Source: JARBAK01 sp034472185 (GTDB lineage: Bacteria; Pseudomonadota; Alphaproteobacteria; Rickettsiales; Midichloriaceae). From it: 64,000 nt of DNA. Shown here in pieces: positions 37,906 to 47,552 of this stretch. The notes under the pieces are model-generated. The model saw nothing but the letters and a program-made list of their open reading frames with translations. It had not been told where the DNA came from and did not search any database. A program made the position numbers and the translations under genes. The number at the start of each line of letters is the position of its first letter. The stretch's first letter is position 1. The stretch lies in assembly GCA_034472185.1 (NCBI GenBank), contig JARBAK010000001.1:124001-188000 (forward strand), written 5' to 3'.

Positions 37906-39714
37906 TCATTTGTTGTGGGGAGCCCCCTTTCTTAAAGCAGCAATAAACGCACTCTGCGGAATATGAACCTTACCTATCGCACGCATTCGTTTCTTGCCCT
38001 TTTTCTGCTTTTCTAGAAGCTTCATTTTTCTAGTTACATCTCCTCCATATAATTTGGCTGTTACATCTTTTCGAAAAGCACTTAAAGTTTCTCTTGCAAC
38101 AATCCTCCCCCCTATTGCCGCTTGTATAGGAATGACAAACTGATGCCTCGGGATCAATTTTTTTAAATTCAAACACACCTCTCTCCCTCTAGACTCTGCA
38201 TTATCTCTATGTACTATCATAGACAAAGCATCTACTGATTCTCCATGCACTAAAATGGTAACCTTTACTAAATCGCCCATTCTATACTTCCAAACTTCCC
38301 AGCTAAAACTTGCATATCCCCTTGAACGTGATTTCAGCTCATCATAAAAATCATATACAACTTCATTCAATGGCAATCTGAAAGTCATTAACACACGATT
38401 TCCTGAATAATCCAAACTTACTTGCTCCCCCCTCCTACCGATACAAAGCTCTATCACTAGTCCCAAGAACATTTCCGGTACTAATAATGTAGCGGTAATC
38501 CACGGCTCTTCTATAGACTCTACTTGCACAGGATCTGGCATATCAAAGGGGTTATGCAACTCTATAGATTGTTTATTTCGTAAATTGATTTTATAAATCA
38601 CACCCGGGGCAGTCGTTACAATATCTAAATTAAATTCTCGCTCTAATCTTTCATGCACTATCTCCAGATGCAACAACCCTAAGAAACCACATCGAAACCC
38701 CAATCCTAAAGCACCAGAGTTTTCCATTTCGTACGTAAAACTTGAGTCATTTAAACGCAATTTTATCAACCCTTCCCTCAGCATTGGGAAACGTCCTGCG
38801 TCTACTGGATAGAGCCCACAAAACACAACGGGTTGCAACGGTTTAAAACCCTCTAATGGAGCATCACATAAATTTTTCTCTTCTGTAATCGTATCTCCTA
38901 TCTTACAATCTGATACACATTTTATAGAGGCAGTAACAAAACCTATTTCACCACTTGCTAATTCGTCTATTCTTTTTTTCTTGGGAGTAAAAATCCCAAC
39001 ACTATCTACTGTATAAGAAGCATCAGTAGCTAGCATTTTAACGCGCATACCACTTTTTATAAGACCATCTTTTATTCTAACTAGAATAACCACTCCCAGA
39101 TACGAATCATACCAACTATCAATCAGTAAAGCTTTCAATGGAGCAGCAATATTACCTTGAGGCGGTGGTAAAAATTCCACTATTGCTTCAAGTACCGCAC
39201 GTATATTAAGGCCTGTTTTAGCAGAAATCTCTACAGCATTACTTACATCCAGACCTATAATGTTTTCGATCTGCTCTTTAACTCGTTGTGGTTCTGCCGC
39301 AGGTAAGTCTATCTTATTTATCACAGGCACTATTTCGTGATTATTCTCTATCGCTTTATATACATTAGCTAGAGTTTGAGCTTCAACCCCTTGGCTTGCA
39401 TCAACCACCAGTACTGACCCTTCGCAGGCAGCAAGTGAGCGGCTTACCTCATAAGTAAAATCCACATGGCCAGGAGTATCTACAAGATTCAAAACATAAT
39501 TCCGTCCATTTATTGACTTATAATGGAGCCTTACTGTCTGCGCTTTTATAGTAATGCCTCGCTCACGCTCTATGTCCATAGAATCCAACACCTGAGCACT
39601 CATCTCTCTAGCCTCAAGCCCCCCACAATATTCAATGAGCCTATCAGCTAAAGTGGACTTTCCGTGGTCTATATGTGCAATTATAGCAAAGTTTCGTATA
39701 TCCACTAACTCCAT
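37906..39714 (-). CDS. lepA: Elongation factor 4 (LepA)
   Basis: This is a translational GTPase of 602 residues acting on ribosomes. Its G motifs are AHIDHGKST, the effector-loop region ERERGITIKAQTV, DTPGHVD and NKIDLP. The LepA-specific C-terminal domain ends in GDVTRKMKLLEKQKKGKKRMRAIGKVHIPQSAFIA. It lies upstream of the symporter gene and is divergent from phaC. Confidence 0.97.
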   Translation of the reverse strand: MELVDIRNFAIIAHIDHGKSTLADRLIEYCGGLEAREMSAQVLDSMDIERERGITIKAQTVRLHYKSINGRNYVLNLVDTPGHVDFTYEVSRSLAACEGSVLVVDASQGVEAQTLANVYKAIENNHEIVPVINKIDLPAAEPQRVKEQIENIIGLDVSNAVEISAKTGLNIRAVLEAIVEFLPPPQGNIAAPLKALLIDSWYDSYLGVVILVRIKDGLIKSGMRVKMLATDASYTVDSVGIFTPKKKRIDELASGEIGFVTASIKCVSDCKIGDTITEEKNLCDAPLEGFKPLQPVVFCGLYPVDAGRFPMLREGLIKLRLNDSSFTYEMENSGALGLGFRCGFLGLLHLEIVHERLEREFNLDIVTTAPGVIYKINLRNKQSIELHNPFDMPDPVQVESIEEPWITATLLVPEMFLGLVIELCIGRRGEQVSLDYSGNRVLMTFRLPLNEVVYDFYDELKSRSRGYASFSWEVWKYRMGDLVKVTILVHGESVDALSMIVHRDNAESRGREVCLNLKKLIPRHQFVIPIQAAIGGRIVARETLSAFRKDVTAKLYGGDVTRKMKLLEKQKKGKKRMRAIGKVHIPQSAFIAALRKGAPHNK

Positions 39715-39879
39715 GTATTCCTCTTTCTCACACTCTTAACCACTATATAAAATTCGCTACCCTAACGTTAGCCGTGTATATGCAACTTTATAGATTATTA
39801 CGATCGGATGGGATAAGATATATATGTATGCAGCCAAGAGAGCAAGGATAACAACTGAAATTAGGAGGATAATAATTAT

Positions 39880-41727
39880 ATGAGTGATTCAGTATATACT
39901 CACAAACCGTCACAAATATTTCCCTTTCCATATCAATCTATAATACAACAACACAACCCATCGAAGCTTTACTTATTAATAAATAACGTTTGTCAAGCCT
40001 ATCTAAAATATCAACAAGGGATAGCGCTCCAAGCTAAAAAAAATGATCCGGATTTTTCAATTTTAATAAATACAATCATGGGACATTTTGTCCAAACACA
40101 AATACAGCTTTGGAGCAATCCTCAAAACCTTCATACGATCTATAACTCTATCTTGTCTTCATCTTACAAATATTGGAATACGGAAAGTGGTGCACAAAAC
40201 AATGCAATCACCGATAAAAAGCAGAATGATAAACGCTTTCAAGATTTTGAATGGAGCAGTAATCCAACGTTTGATTTTGTGAAAAAATGCTACGAAAGCA
40301 ATGTCGCAAACATCCTCAGCGCTATATCAAATATCAATAACTCTCACTCTATAGATGATTCTGAAAATAATATCCAAAATGCAGAATTTTTCCTCAATCA
40401 AATTATTAATATAATATGTCCTACCAATGCGATCATGACTAATCCGCAGGTTATAAGAGAAACTATGGAGACAAATGGAGTGAATTTATTAAAAGGAGCA
40501 GAAAATTTTTTGGATGACGTAAAAAAAAGTAGATCTCTCTTCAGAATGTGCAGTGTTGATGAATCGGCTTTCGAGATAGGTAAAAATATTGCAGCCACAC
40601 CCGGAAAGGTCGTCTTTCAAAACGAACTCTTTCAACTAATACAATATGCTGCTTCAACAGCAGAGGTACAAGAAACACCCGTATTAATAATCCCCGCATG
40701 GATAAATAAATACTACATACTAGATCTTTCACCTCATAACTCATTTGTGAAATGGCTGGTGGATTCAGGACACACTATATTTATGATATCTTGGGTAAAT
40801 CCCGATGCTAGTTACGCACATACAACATTCGAAGATTATCTGATAAATGGCATTCTCAATGCTATAGAAAAAGTTTTATCAATTACCAAGCAATCTCAAC
40901 TTAATTGCATTGGGTACTGTTTAGGAGGTACTTTGCTTGCTATAGCAACTGCTTATCTCGCGGAAAAGAAATTAGACTATATTAGATCAGCCACTTTTCT
41001 CACTGCTATGTTCGATTTTAAAGATTGCGGCATTATACGTGCTTTTATCAATGATAATATATTACAAGCGCTAGAGAGATATATGGAAAAAAAAGGTTAC
41101 TTAGATGGTGATATCTTTTATACAACTTTTAGTTTTTTGCGCCCCAACGATATGATATGGCCATTCTTTATTAACAATTACCTATTAGGTAAAAAACCTA
41201 CAGCCTTTGATATTCTATTTTGGAATGCAGATTCTATGAATCTGCCCAAAGAAATGCATAGTTACTATTTACGTAATTTTTATTATAAAAATTCACTTTG
41301 TAAACCAGGCGAATTAGAGATAGGAGGAGTAAAAATAGATTTAAGTAAAATCACCGTTCCTTTATACTTTCTAGCTACAGAAAGTGACCATATAGCCCCA
41401 TGGAAAGCAGTTTATAAGGGACTTCAACTATGCAGCTCTAGCAAAGTAAAACGTTTTGTACTCGCTAAGTCAGGGCATGTAGCAGGTGTAATAAACCATC
41501 CATCTCAAAATAAATATGGATATTATGTGGGAGATATAAAATCTATCTGCAATGACCCATCTTTATGGAAAGATTCTGCTGTAGAAAAAACAGGATCATG
41601 GTGGGCAGAATGGAATAATTGGCATATTGAACATGCTCTAGAAAGTAAAAAAGTTCCTGCGAAAAAAATTCAGGAAGATCTGATAATAGAGGATGCTCCA
41701 GGTAGTTATGTTAATATGAAAATTTAA
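39880..41727 (+). CDS. phaC: Class I poly(3-hydroxyalkanoate) synthase
   Basis: The 615-residue enzyme polymerises (R)-3-hydroxyacyl-CoA into polyester granules. The lipase-like box GYCLGG carries the catalytic Cys, ATESDHIAPW the Asp and KSGHVAGVINHP the His, so the catalytic triad is intact; the N-terminal domain common to class I synthases is also present. AGGAGG (39863-39868) lies 11 bases before ATG. phaA, phaB and depolymerase genes are not in the window. pgeF follows 43 bp downstream. Confidence 0.93.
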   Translation: MSDSVYTHKPSQIFPFPYQSIIQQHNPSKLYLLINNVCQAYLKYQQGIALQAKKNDPDFSILINTIMGHFVQTQIQLWSNPQNLHTIYNSILSSSYKYWNTESGAQNNAITDKKQNDKRFQDFEWSSNPTFDFVKKCYESNVANILSAISNINNSHSIDDSENNIQNAEFFLNQIINIICPTNAIMTNPQVIRETMETNGVNLLKGAENFLDDVKKSRSLFRMCSVDESAFEIGKNIAATPGKVVFQNELFQLIQYAASTAEVQETPVLIIPAWINKYYILDLSPHNSFVKWLVDSGHTIFMISWVNPDASYAHTTFEDYLINGILNAIEKVLSITKQSQLNCIGYCLGGTLLAIATAYLAEKKLDYIRSATFLTAMFDFKDCGIIRAFINDNILQALERYMEKKGYLDGDIFYTTFSFLRPNDMIWPFFINNYLLGKKPTAFDILFWNADSMNLPKEMHSYYLRNFYYKNSLCKPGELEIGGVKIDLSKITVPLYFLATESDHIAPWKAVYKGLQLCSSSKVKRFVLAKSGHVAGVINHPSQNKYGYYVGDIKSICNDPSLWKDSAVEKTGSWWAEWNNWHIEHALESKKVPAKKIQEDLIIEDAPGSYVNMKI

Positions 41728-41769
41728 ATTTTTTAAAAAAACTATTTAAATAGAGCATAAGATAAAGTA

Positions 41770-42579
41770 ATGCACTACAGCGATAATTTAATATCCGAAT
41801 CGGATAAGTCAAAAATAGAGTATGGTTTTTTTACGCGTAATGGAGGCTGTAGCACACATCCTTTTAATTCATTAAATTGCGGCCTAAAATCTGCAGACTC
41901 TCTAAAAAACATAACTACTAATTTGTCATTAGTAAAAAACTTTTGGCCCGGTTCATTCAAAGATTTAAAGCTACTAACCCAGATCCACTCTAATAAAGTT
42001 CACATCTTAACTAACTGTAATACGTCTATAAATACAGTAGCAATAGAAGCAGATGCGTTTATAAGCACAGTACCAGGAATTTTAATAGGCATACAAACAG
42101 CAGATTGTTTACCTATACTACTTTTTAACAAACAAAAAACCTTGATAGCAGCAATTCATGCGGGGTGGCAGGGAGCTTTATTGGGGATAATAAATCGTAC
42201 AGTAGAAGAGATAATAAAGATAGTAAAAAATCCAGTCTCAATTAGTGATTTCACAGCACTTATAGGACCAGCGATTCGTCAAAAATTTTATATAGTGAAA
42301 GAAAATTTCTATGAAAAGTTTACGCTAGAAGATAAAAACAATAGTATTTTTTTCGAAATTAATGCTCAAAATAAGAGAATTTATTTCGATCTACCAGGCT
42401 ATTGCAAAAGTAAACTAAAAAAAAGCGGTATCACATCTATATTAGATACCAACATAGATACTTATTCAAACCCTGATAAGTTCTTTAGCTATCGTAGAGA
42501 ATATACACTGCTCAATCCAGGTGTATTGCAGATAGCAACAGGACGACAGATAAGCGTAATAGGGTTAAAGGAGCAATGA
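41770..42579 (+). CDS. pgeF: Peptidoglycan editing factor PgeF (YfiH, laccase-domain protein)
   Basis: The 269-residue laccase-domain protein has the family's metal-site motifs: FFTRNGG near the N-terminus, LTQIHSNKVH, TADCLPILLF and AIHAGWQGALLGI. PgeF removes L-Ser wrongly placed in muropeptide precursors; relatives act on purine nucleosides. Together with ddl it points to a wall that is still made. The gene follows phaC closely on the same strand. Confidence 0.88.
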   Translation: MHYSDNLISESDKSKIEYGFFTRNGGCSTHPFNSLNCGLKSADSLKNITTNLSLVKNFWPGSFKDLKLLTQIHSNKVHILTNCNTSINTVAIEADAFISTVPGILIGIQTADCLPILLFNKQKTLIAAIHAGWQGALLGIINRTVEEIIKIVKNPVSISDFTALIGPAIRQKFYIVKENFYEKFTLEDKNNSIFFEINAQNKRIYFDLPGYCKSKLKKSGITSILDTNIDTYSNPDKFFSYRREYTLLNPGVLQIATGRQISVIGLKEQ

Positions 42580-42903
42580 GAAAGTGAATAATCCTGCTAT
42601 GAGAAACACAAAAGCCACCACATTCTTGGAAAATTAGCAGAAAAATTACTGCATTCCAATAAAGAGTATCAGAGCACAAACACGATGCATTAAAATAGAC
42701 TCGAAAGTATGCATCGATTGCGTGATCAAAAGCCAGCATTTGTAGGGTATAAAGCTCTCTGATATCATTGAAGAATGTACAGATATTGAGGGATACTGTA
42801 AAATCCCATATCCGTTAATTGTCTATAAATTCATCTGTGATAGTTTTGATAGCCAGGACTTCATTTTCCATAATATCTATTATCATCTTTTTATAGATGT
42901 TAT
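42580..42903 (+). other. Intergenic stretch with possible gene remnant
   Basis: No intact gene lies here. One forward frame is open from 42638, broken by a TAG at 42743, and then open again through the end of the gap (SDIIEECTDIEGYCKIPYPL and onward). This reads like protein, but I recognise no family, and it runs into antisense of pth. It could be the decayed end of a small gene. Confidence 0.25.
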
Positions 42904-43476
42904 TCACCGCACCACTCTCGCAAAATTACTTATAACGAGATCCCATCTTCTACTAAAAATATCATCAATATCATGAACTATGAACGATATGATTTTTTGT
43001 ACAAGAACTTCCTCTTCTGGTAAGAAATCACTTAATACATAGTTAGAAACAAGATCTTTATGATTTGGACGGCTTACGCCGATACGCAACCTTTCATAGT
43101 TATTATTTTTTACATGGACATTCAAAGATCGTAGCCCCCTATGTCCACCATCTTTTCCGCCAGTTTTAAACTTTATACAACCTAACGGAAGATCTATATC
43201 ATCATGTACTACAAGCATTCTTAATGGATTTAATTTATAAAAATTTAACACATTAAAAATAGAAGATCCAGATTCATTCATAAATGAACCAGATTTAAAT
43301 AGTAAAAGTCTCTCACCGCTACTTGTAACTGCTTTAGATAATTGACCTCCCAACATATTTGCGAAATGTGTACAATTGCAATGCGTCGCTATCGCATCAA
43401 TTACTCTAAATCCAATATTATGCCGATTTTTAACATACTTTTCTCCAGTATTGCCCAAACCAACAATTAAATCCAT
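42904..43476 (-). CDS. pth: Peptidyl-tRNA hydrolase
   Basis: This enzyme frees tRNA from dropped-off peptidyl-tRNA in the cytosol. I start it at ATG 43476 (MDLIVGLGNTGEKY), which has GGGGTG five bases upstream; an earlier in-frame ATG adds seven unlikely residues. Its motifs are GLGNTGEKYVKNRHNIGF with the catalytic His, GSFMNESG, VVHDDIDLPLG and GGHRGLRSL. The usual ribosomal L25 neighbour is missing. Confidence 0.95.
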   Translation of the reverse strand: MDLIVGLGNTGEKYVKNRHNIGFRVIDAIATHCNCTHFANMLGGQLSKAVTSSGERLLLFKSGSFMNESGSSIFNVLNFYKLNPLRMLVVHDDIDLPLGCIKFKTGGKDGGHRGLRSLNVHVKNNNYERLRIGVSRPNHKDLVSNYVLSDFLPEEEVLVQKIISFIVHDIDDIFSRRWDLVISNFARVVR

Positions 43477-43554
43477 AAAAACACCCCACCCACTCAATTT
43501 TATATAACGCAGGAATGAAGCTAGAGAGAGACCACCCCCTATTTCAACTACGCT

Positions 43555-44916
43555 TCAAAGTAAATATTTTTCAAGACTAAGGCATTTTATCTTGCGGTGC
43601 AAAGCAGTTCTATCCATACCTATGAATGCAGCTGTTTTAGCAACATTTCCGTTGAATCGCATAAGTTGAAGCCTAAGATAAGCAGCTTCAAAAAACATCT
43701 TTGCTTCTTTATATTGTTTATCTATAAAATGTGCTGGTATATCGTCCACGCCTCCATGTTCCGTCATGCATAAGATTTCTTGAGGAAGCATTTCGGGCGA
43801 AATTTCACTAACTCCAAGTTTCTGCGCTAGGATAAGAAGCCCCTCGATGGTATTTTTGAGCTGTCGTATGTTACCAAGCCACGAGAACGTCAGTAACATT
43901 GAATAAGCCTCATCAGAAATAAAACAACCATTTACATGAATTTCATATCCTAAATGCCTTATGAAGTACTCTGAGAGAGGCTGTATATCTTGTTTTCTAT
44001 CTCTCAGAGGTGGAATAGTAAGAGTTACGGTATTTAGCCTACTGTAAAACGTACCATGTATAGTCCCAGCCTCTACACTTTCTTTTAAATTTTTAGTGGA
44101 AGCAGCAATAAATCTCACATCAAGATTCACCCTTGCTCCATTTTTTAAAAACGAAGAATGTTGTATAACATCCGCTATCTGCACTTGAATTTCAGGATGA
44201 ATATTAGCAAGTTCCTCTATAAACAAAGTACCATCCTGCGCCTGCTCTAGTAAAGACTTAGACGATCTGCTGCCAAACAATTCATTATGAATCTCTTCTT
44301 GCGTTTTATTATAAGTACGTAGCGTAATAAAAGGACGATCAAATCTGCGAGATAGAGAGTGTATAGTTTTAGCTACTGCACTCTTTCCGGTACCATGCTC
44401 TCCCTCTAGGATAATCCTACTGTTGCAAGTAGCGACGGTTTTTACATGATCACGCAAAAACTTAATAGACTTGGAAGCGCCTAATAATTCAGCTCCTATA
44501 ACCTCTTGTTGCGCATTTTTTTGTAAAGAACTGTTAGCCTCTATAAGCGCTTTAGTTTCTAGTGCTCTCTTAATTAAAATAAGTAATTTTTCTGATTTGA
44601 AAGGCTTTTCTATAAAGTCATAAGCACCCAACTTGACAGTTTGGATAGCAACCTCTAAACTTGCATGACCGCTTATCATAATAACTGGAACAACGGGATA
44701 TTTCGCCTTAATGACCTTCAAAAGTCCTATGCCATCCATGTAATGACCTTCGAGCCAAATATCTAGGATCACAAGATCAATAGCAAATTGCTCTAGCTGC
44801 AACAAAGCTTCTTTCACACTTCGCGCACATATAGCATCATGCTTTTCGTCAGATATGATATGCCCTATTAACTCTAATATATCAGGTTTATCGTCCACTA
44901 CTAAAATATTTACCAT
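43555..44916 (-). CDS. ntrX: NtrX-like response regulator (AAA+ enhancer-binding type without GAFTGA)
   Basis: The protein has 453 residues. Residues 1-~120 are a receiver domain with the phospho-Asp in VILDIW. A sigma-54-type AAA+ domain follows, with Walker A EGEHGTGKSAV and Walker B-like GTLFIEELANIHPE, and a Fis-type helix-turn-helix at the end (NGNVAKTAAFIGMDRTALHRKIK). The GAFTGA loop that contacts sigma-54 is deleted: ELFG is followed by only about ten residues before the QDGTLF strand. Rickettsiales NtrX is thought to act without RpoN, which fits. The partner kinase NtrY is not in the window. Confidence 0.85.
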   Translation of the reverse strand: MVNILVVDDKPDILELIGHIISDEKHDAICARSVKEALLQLEQFAIDLVILDIWLEGHYMDGIGLLKVIKAKYPVVPVIMISGHASLEVAIQTVKLGAYDFIEKPFKSEKLLILIKRALETKALIEANSSLQKNAQQEVIGAELLGASKSIKFLRDHVKTVATCNSRIILEGEHGTGKSAVAKTIHSLSRRFDRPFITLRTYNKTQEEIHNELFGSRSSKSLLEQAQDGTLFIEELANIHPEIQVQIADVIQHSSFLKNGARVNLDVRFIAASTKNLKESVEAGTIHGTFYSRLNTVTLTIPPLRDRKQDIQPLSEYFIRHLGYEIHVNGCFISDEAYSMLLTFSWLGNIRQLKNTIEGLLILAQKLGVSEISPEMLPQEILCMTEHGGVDDIPAHFIDKQYKEAKMFFEAAYLRLQLMRFNGNVAKTAAFIGMDRTALHRKIKCLSLEKYLL

Positions 44917-44960
44917 GGCATTACCTGCGTTGCGCTCAGAAGAAACATTCGCCCTCTCTT

Positions 44961-45665
44961 TTATACCTTATTCCATAAAGGGTTTTGCATTTGTGTAAGT
45001 AACGTTTCATGCGCAGCTAATTCTTCATCAGTCAAGTTGAATTTCCTTCCAAATTCCCTTTTTCGAGCTTCTGCTTTTTCCATTAAATTTTGTAAATTAT
45101 TTTCTTTAGCTAATTGTATTTCTATCTGCACATTAGTATGCATTACTATATACACACCTGCTAATAATTCTGCATCTAGCAATGCACCGTGTTTTTCTCG
45201 TTTCTCAAGACTAATACTAAACCTCTTGCAAAGCGCGTCCAAACTTACAGGAGAGCCAGGAAATTTCTTACGTGCCATAACTAGGGTATCTACGACGCGA
45301 TCATTTGATATTAGGGGCAATCCTACCATTGCAAGCTCATAATTTAAAAAACCAATATCAAACTGCGCATTATGTATAACTAATTTAGCATCTTTACCAA
45401 TAAAATTTAAAAAGTCAGATCCTACTGCCGCAAATAAAGGTTTATTTTGTAAAAACTCTAAAGAGATACCATGCACATAAAAAGCCTCTTCTGCAATAGA
45501 GCGCTGTGGGTTTATATAGGCTTGAAAAACCGCACCAGTCTTCACTTTATTGATCAATTCTACGCATCCTATCTCTATAATCTTGTGTTTTTCTTTGATA
45601 CTTAATCCCGTTGTTTCTGTATCTAATACAATTTCTCTTAAATGCTTTGAATCGTCCATTTTCAC
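44961..45665 (-). CDS. dnaQ: DNA polymerase III epsilon subunit (proofreading exonuclease)
   Basis: This 234-residue DEDDh 3'-5' exonuclease has REIVLDTETTG (Exo I), VIHNAQFDIGFLNYEL (Exo II) and the HGALLDAELLA block (Exo III) with the catalytic His. The C-terminal tail probably binds the polymerase alpha subunit. Its first 119 bases overlap the end of coaE in another frame. Confidence 0.93.
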   Translation of the reverse strand: MKMDDSKHLREIVLDTETTGLSIKEKHKIIEIGCVELINKVKTGAVFQAYINPQRSIAEEAFYVHGISLEFLQNKPLFAAVGSDFLNFIGKDAKLVIHNAQFDIGFLNYELAMVGLPLISNDRVVDTLVMARKKFPGSPVSLDALCKRFSISLEKREKHGALLDAELLAGVYIVMHTNVQIEIQLAKENNLQNLMEKAEARKREFGRKFNLTDEELAAHETLLTQMQNPLWNKV

Positions 45666-46314
45666 CCATTAAACTTCTTACAGTCTTACGTACAAACAAC
45701 CTACTTCCTGAAGTATCGATTTTATAGCATCCTTTTCCCACCTCTAGGACACCCGAAACTTCAGCAGTTCCGCTCGATATACGTGACATCAGCATAGCAT
45801 CAAATAATTCTTTGGTCATATGTTTTCTTTGTATAGCACGTTCGTACTGAACCTGATTTGAGGAAACTACTTCTACCACAATATCAAAATCCTTAAGTGC
45901 CGACTCAGCAACAGAAAAAAATAAAGGCGTCTCAATAACAATAGTACGCTTACTGTTTTTTTTTATTTTATCCACCATTGCAGCTCGTAACGCAAGAACG
46001 CTAGGATGTACCAAACTTTCTAACAGCCTTAATTTTGGGAAAGAACTAAAAACCACATTTGCAAGCTTTCGACGATCTATATTTCCGTTATTATCGGTTA
46101 TATCGTAATTCGCGAAGGCGCTTAAAATGCATTTCCGTGCCTTTGTGTTAATAACGTGGTGCGCTATCTTATCGGTACTAATGTAGTAGAAACCATGTTT
46201 CTGCATATATGTAGCAATATACGTTTTGCCTACTGCAATGCTTCCCGCTATTATGATCGTAAGACCGGAGCGTGAATTTATTCTAATACGCTTGTTGTAA
46301 CCTACTAATCTCAC
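45547..46314 (-). CDS. coaE: Dephospho-CoA kinase, with long overlapping C-terminal tail
   Basis: This kinase performs the last step of coenzyme A synthesis. Its P-loop is GSIAVGKT near residues 24-31, with the DKIAHHVI substrate region, LVHPSVLALR and IVIETPLFF following. It has 255 residues against ~200 in most relatives. The extra is an N-terminal lead and a ~40-residue basic tail (rich in K, R, Y) that is read through the start of dnaQ in a different frame, an overlap of 119 bp. Confidence 0.87.
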   Translation of the reverse strand: MRLVGYNKRIRINSRSGLTIIIAGSIAVGKTYIATYMQKHGFYYISTDKIAHHVINTKARKCILSAFANYDITDNNGNIDRRKLANVVFSSFPKLRLLESLVHPSVLALRAAMVDKIKKNSKRTIVIETPLFFSVAESALKDFDIVVEVVSSNQVQYERAIQRKHMTKELFDAMLMSRISSGTAEVSGVLEVGKGCYKIDTSGSRLFVRKTVRSLMGENGRFKAFKRNCIRYRNNGIKYQRKTQDYRDRMRRIDQ

Positions 46315-46355
46315 TGAACACTACCCATATCATTCTTTTTCTTTTTAAAAACATC

Positions 46356-47042
46356 ATGTACCAAGATCCTATTCGCACACCTCTTGAAGCAAACGTACAG
46401 CTTCTGTCGTTACAAGAATTAGAAGAAATATTTAGAAGATTTCAAGTCCATAATCCAAAGCCTAGGGGTGAATTATATTTCAAGTCCCCCTATACACTGC
46501 TCGTAGCCGTAATGCTCTCCGCGAGAAGCACAGATAAAGCAGTAAACAAGGTGACTAAAAATCTTTTCGAAATTGCAGATACTCCCACCCTTATGCTGCA
46601 ACTAGGTGTAGATAAACTGGTTGAACATATTAAGAGCATAGGATGCTACAATGTAAAGGCTAGAAATATCATAGCAAGTAGCAAGATAGTACTTGAACAA
46701 TTTAATAATAAACTACCTGATAGTTTACATATTTTACAAAGTCTACCAGGCATAGGAATTAAATCTGCTAGAGTTATCTTAAATTTTATATTTAACGTTC
46801 CTACTATAGCTGTAGATACTCATGTATTCAGGGTTAGCAATAGATTAGGTATTTGTTACGCTAAGACTCCCGAACAAGCAGACCGTATTTTAAATCAACG
46901 AATACCACAAGAATGGTGCTATTCGGCCCACTGCTGGCTTATACTGCATGGCAGATATATATGCAAAGCAAGAAAACCCATGTGTTCAGAGTGTATTTTA
47001 AAGGACCTGTGTCTCTTTTTAAAGCGAGCCTCACCACCGTGA
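46356..47042 (+). CDS. nth: Endonuclease III (base-excision repair glycosylase)
   Basis: This DNA glycosylase/AP lyase acts on oxidised pyrimidines. Its helix-hairpin-helix LPGIGIKSARV contains the catalytic Lys, the catalytic Asp is in AVDTHVFRV, and the 4Fe-4S ligands follow as C-x6-C-x2-C-x5-C (CKARKPMCSEC to DLC). The 228 residues include a short N-terminal extension. It is divergent from coaE-dnaQ-ntrX. Confidence 0.96.
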   Translation: MYQDPIRTPLEANVQLLSLQELEEIFRRFQVHNPKPRGELYFKSPYTLLVAVMLSARSTDKAVNKVTKNLFEIADTPTLMLQLGVDKLVEHIKSIGCYNVKARNIIASSKIVLEQFNNKLPDSLHILQSLPGIGIKSARVILNFIFNVPTIAVDTHVFRVSNRLGICYAKTPEQADRILNQRIPQEWCYSAHCWLILHGRYICKARKPMCSECILKDLCLFLKRASPP

Positions 47043-47055
47043 AACTCCCCCTCTC

Positions 47056-47505
47056 CTATAGCCGCAGCGTAACATCTCTTTCAATATTACGTATCCTTTG
47101 CTCTATTTTCTTTGATTCACTGTTTAAGCTAATATGTTTCAACTTAAGTCTATAGCCCCAAAACACACTTAATATATTTGGAAGAGGCCACCATATTATA
47201 GATAATCCCATTACTATCCATAAATAAACACGCAACCATACACTAGGCGTAAGTAAAAACTCAACAAGCAATAAATTGTCTATTCGTCCATTACTAATAG
47301 CATGCATAAGATATGGTAGCATACCATAAATGTTGAACAACAAAAGCACTGATGGTAAGCGCTTTCCATTAAACAAGCGCATCCCCAAAATACTCAGAGT
47401 AGGTATTAACCATACTAAAATCGCTATACTAAGATAATACGATATACAGGATATGGAGAGAGTAGCAGCAAGCAACGCCAGTAAAAGCATAAGAGAAAAC
47501 GACAT
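47056..47505 (-). CDS. Hypothetical membrane protein
   Basis: The protein has 149 residues with three or four hydrophobic segments (residues 2-35, 55-70, 78-105) and a charged C-terminal helix (LNSESKKIEQRIRNIERDV). I recognise no family. It is convergent with nth, with 13 bp between the stops, and a short way downstream of another unknown gene. Confidence 0.55.
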   Translation of the reverse strand: MSFSLMLLLALLAATLSISCISYYLSIAILVWLIPTLSILGMRLFNGKRLPSVLLLFNIYGMLPYLMHAISNGRIDNLLLVEFLLTPSVWLRVYLWIVMGLSIIWWPLPNILSVFWGYRLKLKHISLNSESKKIEQRIRNIERDVTLRL

Positions 47506-47552
47506 ATAACTCAGATATATAACAAATAATCACTGCTTTACGTATTTTCTCA

